DNA of 64,000 nt, from positions 44,045 through 108,044 of the forward strand of contig NZ_JAAVUQ010000027.1 in NCBI RefSeq assembly GCF_018449515.1, read 5' to 3'. Shown here piece after piece: positions 61,638 to 64,000 of this stretch (positions are counted from its first letter, which is position 1; each line of letters opens with the position of its first letter). The stretch comes from Caballeronia sp. dw_19 (GTDB taxonomy: Bacteria > Pseudomonadota > Gammaproteobacteria > Burkholderiales > Burkholderiaceae). The notes beneath the pieces are model-generated. The model did no database searches and was not told the DNA's origin. It was given only the letters and a program-made list of their open reading frames with translations. The translations under genes and the position numbers were made by a program.

Positions 61638-63875
61638 TTGCATCGTTTTTCGTGTTTATCGTTTTGGGCATCACGTTTTCTGGTTGTGGGCGCGCTCGGT
61701 CTGGCTGCAGTGGACTCTGCGTATCCGGCATCGCCCACTGTGTTGCAGGCGCGTACATCCTGGATTGGCAACACCTTTGGTTTCGGCGATGGCACGTGGA
61801 CGCAGATCAACATCACCGCGATCGCCGTCACGCCTGACGGCCGGGTGTACACCAACGCGCCGTGGGACGAAAGCGGCGCGGAAGTGAGCATCTACAAGGA
61901 CGGCAAGGTGCTTGGCACGGCCGGTGGCACGCACGGCTGGGGCAACTACGGCGGCAACGCGATCGCGCTTAACCGGCGCTATGCATTTGTCGCGGTCGGG
62001 GTGGGCAACGAGCGGGGCAATTTGTCGAAGGCGGGTGTGTGGCCGCCCAAGGGCAAGCAGTGGTTTGGCGTGTCGCGGCGGGACATCCGCGACGTGAAAC
62101 GCAGTGTGGCGTTCCAGGCGAACCTGGCCGCCGATAAAGACGGGCACGCGCAGCTCGCCGCCGCTTTCCTGATGATCAACGAGGCGCCGGAAGACAAGCG
62201 CGGCGCAGCGAAGACGGACGACGTGAAGCAGGACGTAGGCGGGCTGGCTGCATCGGATGCGTTGTTGTACGTGGCGAATACCGCGATGAACCGCATCGAG
62301 GTGTACGACGCCGAGTCGATGCAGCAAAAGAGCAAATGGAACGCGACGCAGCCGGGGCGTTTGGCGCTCGCGAAGGACGGCACGCTATGGGCGCTGGTCA
62401 ATACGCAGGGCGGCCGCGCGCGGCTTGCGCATTACACGCCGGCGGGTGTGGTGATCGACGATGCGCCGGCGCTGGCCGCGGGCACCGACGCCGTCGATTT
62501 GACGATAGATGTGCAGGGACGTTTGCTGGTTGCTGACAACGGACCGCGTCAGCAAGTGGTGATCTTCACGCGCGATGGCGGTGCCGGCAAGTATCGCGAG
62601 TCCGGTGCGCTGGGTGAGCGTGGCGGCATTTTTTCGGGTGTCGCGGGGCGTCCTGGTCCGCAGCGGTTCAACGGGCTGACCGGCGTGGGCGCGGATGCGG
62701 CCGGGAATGTTTATGTATCGACGAACGGCATTGGTGTGCGGCAGGGTTCGACGGGTGCGGGACTCGGTGCGACGCTTGAGAGTTATGCGTCTGATGGCAG
62801 GCAGTTGTGGCAAGTGCAGGGATTGTTGTTTGTGGATGGCGCATGGATGGACCCGGCGCGTCCGAACAGTGTCTACACCGGCAATAAGCGTTTTGAGCTG
62901 GATTTGTCGAAGCCGGCGGGACAGGAATGGAAGTACGTGGGTTTCTTGTCGGGGCGGTTCAAGTATCCCGAGGACCCGAGCTTTAGCGTCGATGACTGGC
63001 CGGGACAGCCGATCGCTCGCAAGGTGGGCGGCCGGACTTTCTTGTACTTGACGGACATGTATTCGGATCATTTGAAGATTTATCGCTTCGATGCAAAGCG
63101 TGATGGAGAGCTGGCGATTCCTTCTGGCTATTTTGCAGGACGGGAGCGTGGTGCGGAGAACATTCCGAATCATCCGCCGCATGGTGACTGGATCTGGCGC
63201 GACACGAATGGCAATGGCCGGTTTGAGGCGAACGAGTTCGACGTGAACAACGGACTACTACCTAATCCTGGTGGATGGGGGTGGTGGGTTGATACGAAGG
63301 GTGATATTTGGCACACGAGTGACACGCGCGGGATCAATCGCTTTCGATACGGTGGAGTGGATCGTGTGGGCAATCCGGTTTATGCGTATGACAACGCGCA
63401 GAACTATGCGATGCCGGCGCCGTTCAACGTGGTGAAGCGAGCGGTGTATGAGGCGGATACGGACACGATGTATTTGACTGGGTACACGGCTGACGAGCCG
63501 TTTGACCGTGGGTACTGGAAGGAAGTGGGTCGGCGGTTGATTAGATACGACCATTGGTCGAAGGATCCGGTGCAGCGGTATTCGGTTGAGTTGCCTTGGG
63601 ACACGAAGAGCAAGCCGCTGGCTACGACGATTGGTTTGACGGTTGAGGGCAAGTATCTGTTCACGGTGGAACCGGTTGGGACCGTGCATGTGTATGAGAA
63701 GGATACGGGGCGAGAGGTTGGGGTGATCAAGCCGGGGCCGGAAGTGGGTGGTGCGTCAGGGTGGGTGGATGTGCCGAATGGCATTAGCGCGAGCCGGCAG
63801 GCGGATGGCGAGTATTTGGTTTTTGTTGAAGAGGATGCGCGGGGGAAGGTGATGATGTACAGGTGGCACGAGTAG
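61638..63875 (+). CDS. Secreted beta-propeller-like (NHL/SMP-30 type) protein of unknown function
   Basis: The 745-residue protein starts at a TTG eight bases after GGAG. It has a signal peptide (residues 1-31, cut after PASA-like YPA). Many repeats of the form AxxxxGRVYT or GRLLVADNG, as in DVQGRLLVADNG near residue 292, suggest a propeller of the NHL or SMP-30 type. DTNGNGRFEANE at residues 522-533 fits a perfect EF-hand calcium loop. It may be a surface or periplasmic protein binding or cutting a glycan. The family is not certain. It stands alone, and a copy of the repeat element begins 13 bases after its stop. Confidence 0.75.
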   Translation: MHRFSCLSFWASRFLVVGALGLAAVDSAYPASPTVLQARTSWIGNTFGFGDGTWTQINITAIAVTPDGRVYTNAPWDESGAEVSIYKDGKVLGTAGGTHGWGNYGGNAIALNRRYAFVAVGVGNERGNLSKAGVWPPKGKQWFGVSRRDIRDVKRSVAFQANLAADKDGHAQLAAAFLMINEAPEDKRGAAKTDDVKQDVGGLAASDALLYVANTAMNRIEVYDAESMQQKSKWNATQPGRLALAKDGTLWALVNTQGGRARLAHYTPAGVVIDDAPALAAGTDAVDLTIDVQGRLLVADNGPRQQVVIFTRDGGAGKYRESGALGERGGIFSGVAGRPGPQRFNGLTGVGADAAGNVYVSTNGIGVRQGSTGAGLGATLESYASDGRQLWQVQGLLFVDGAWMDPARPNSVYTGNKRFELDLSKPAGQEWKYVGFLSGRFKYPEDPSFSVDDWPGQPIARKVGGRTFLYLTDMYSDHLKIYRFDAKRDGELAIPSGYFAGRERGAENIPNHPPHGDWIWRDTNGNGRFEANEFDVNNGLLPNPGGWGWWVDTKGDIWHTSDTRGINRFRYGGVDRVGNPVYAYDNAQNYAMPAPFNVVKRAVYEADTDTMYLTGYTADEPFDRGYWKEVGRRLIRYDHWSKDPVQRYSVELPWDTKSKPLATTIGLTVEGKYLFTVEPVGTVHVYEKDTGREVGVIKPGPEVGGASGWVDVPNGISASRQADGEYLVFVEEDARGKVMMYRWHE

Positions 63876-63888
63876 CACGAGTAGCGTG

Positions 63889-64000
63889 TTCGTTCGCACT
63901 TTTGGGTTTTGGGTGACTAGGGTTTGGGAGGGTAGTGGGTGGGGTGCTGGGTTCCAGGGTTAGCGGTCGGGGTCAGTGCTGGGTTGGTCGGTTCTGGGGC
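63889..64000. repeat. Start of a second copy of the palindromic repeat element
   Basis: From TTCGTTCGCACTT onward the sequence parallels 57701-57780: the same GGGTGCTGGGTTC, GGTTAGCGGTCGGGGT and GCTGGGTTGGT words appear in order. It runs off the window end. A 9-base tandem repeat GCACGAGTA GCACGAGTA (63866-63883) spans the upstream stop codon. Confidence 0.75.

Noticed and set aside
1..64000. CRISPR arrays, tRNA, rRNA or a complete insertion sequence
   Set aside because: No regularly spaced repeats, cloverleaf-like genes or intact transposases were found by reading. A covariance-model search would be decisive for small RNAs.

Overview
The window looks like a chromosomal surface-polysaccharide region of a Burkholderia-group bacterium (Paraburkholderia or Caballeronia seem likeliest). 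The evidence is the GC-rich coding sequence and a complete cepacian-type bceA-bceK set at 42550-57698. No rRNA, tRNA, CRISPR array or intact insertion sequence was seen. Nearly all genes serve polysaccharide synthesis, decoration or export.

Left part (about 370-12.7 kb). After a decayed IS3-family transposase end there is a GT-C type membrane protein (642-2291). Facing it is an eight-gene minus-strand operon (2370-9752). It reads rfbF, rfbG, rfbH (CDP-3,6-dideoxy-4-keto-hexose synthesis), an SDR reductase/epimerase, a split transketolase pair, a GtrA-type flippase and a GtrB-type lipid glycosyltransferase. I read it as a pathway for a CDP-linked, two-carbon-branched deoxy sugar that is moved to undecaprenyl phosphate, flipped and added in the periplasm. 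This is the best candidate for an undescribed system here. A GT4 enzyme and a ManC follow.

Middle-left (13.2-25.8 kb). A plus-strand operon encodes a GT4 enzyme, a 4-keto-sugar reductase, WbpL and WbpM, the usual QuiNAc/FucNAc priming module of O antigens. Next comes a minus-strand four-gene cassette (GT-C protein, UPF0104-like membrane protein, methyltransferase, polyprenyl-phosphate GT2). It lies between wbpM and a decayed partial copy of wbpM, a scar of cassette exchange. A candidate sigma-54 promoter sits just before the scar.

Middle (24.6-41.1 kb). This is an exopolysaccharide locus: three glycosyltransferases, a Wzy-like protein, a Wzc-like tyrosine kinase, a polysaccharide deacetylase, Wzx, a secreted protein of unknown function, two AT-rich acyltransferase-3 genes and a GT9-like gene. 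It has no Wza, phosphatase or polyisoprenyl-phosphate hexose transferase, so it may use those of the bce locus.

Right (41.4-60.8 kb). A gene with a transposase-derived N-terminal domain stands beside the divergent bceA/bceB control region. bceB-bceK encode the priming transferase, UDP-glucose dehydrogenase, phosphatase, outer-membrane export protein, tyrosine kinase, four glycosyltransferases and the polymerase. A 17-codon reading frame exactly bridges bceE and bceF. After bceK lies an inverted repeat with arms of about 265 bp, and a second copy begins at the window end. Then come a LysR regulator, an Rmd-like reductase (GDP-D-rhamnose is needed for cepacian) and a secreted beta-propeller-like protein with a calcium-loop motif.
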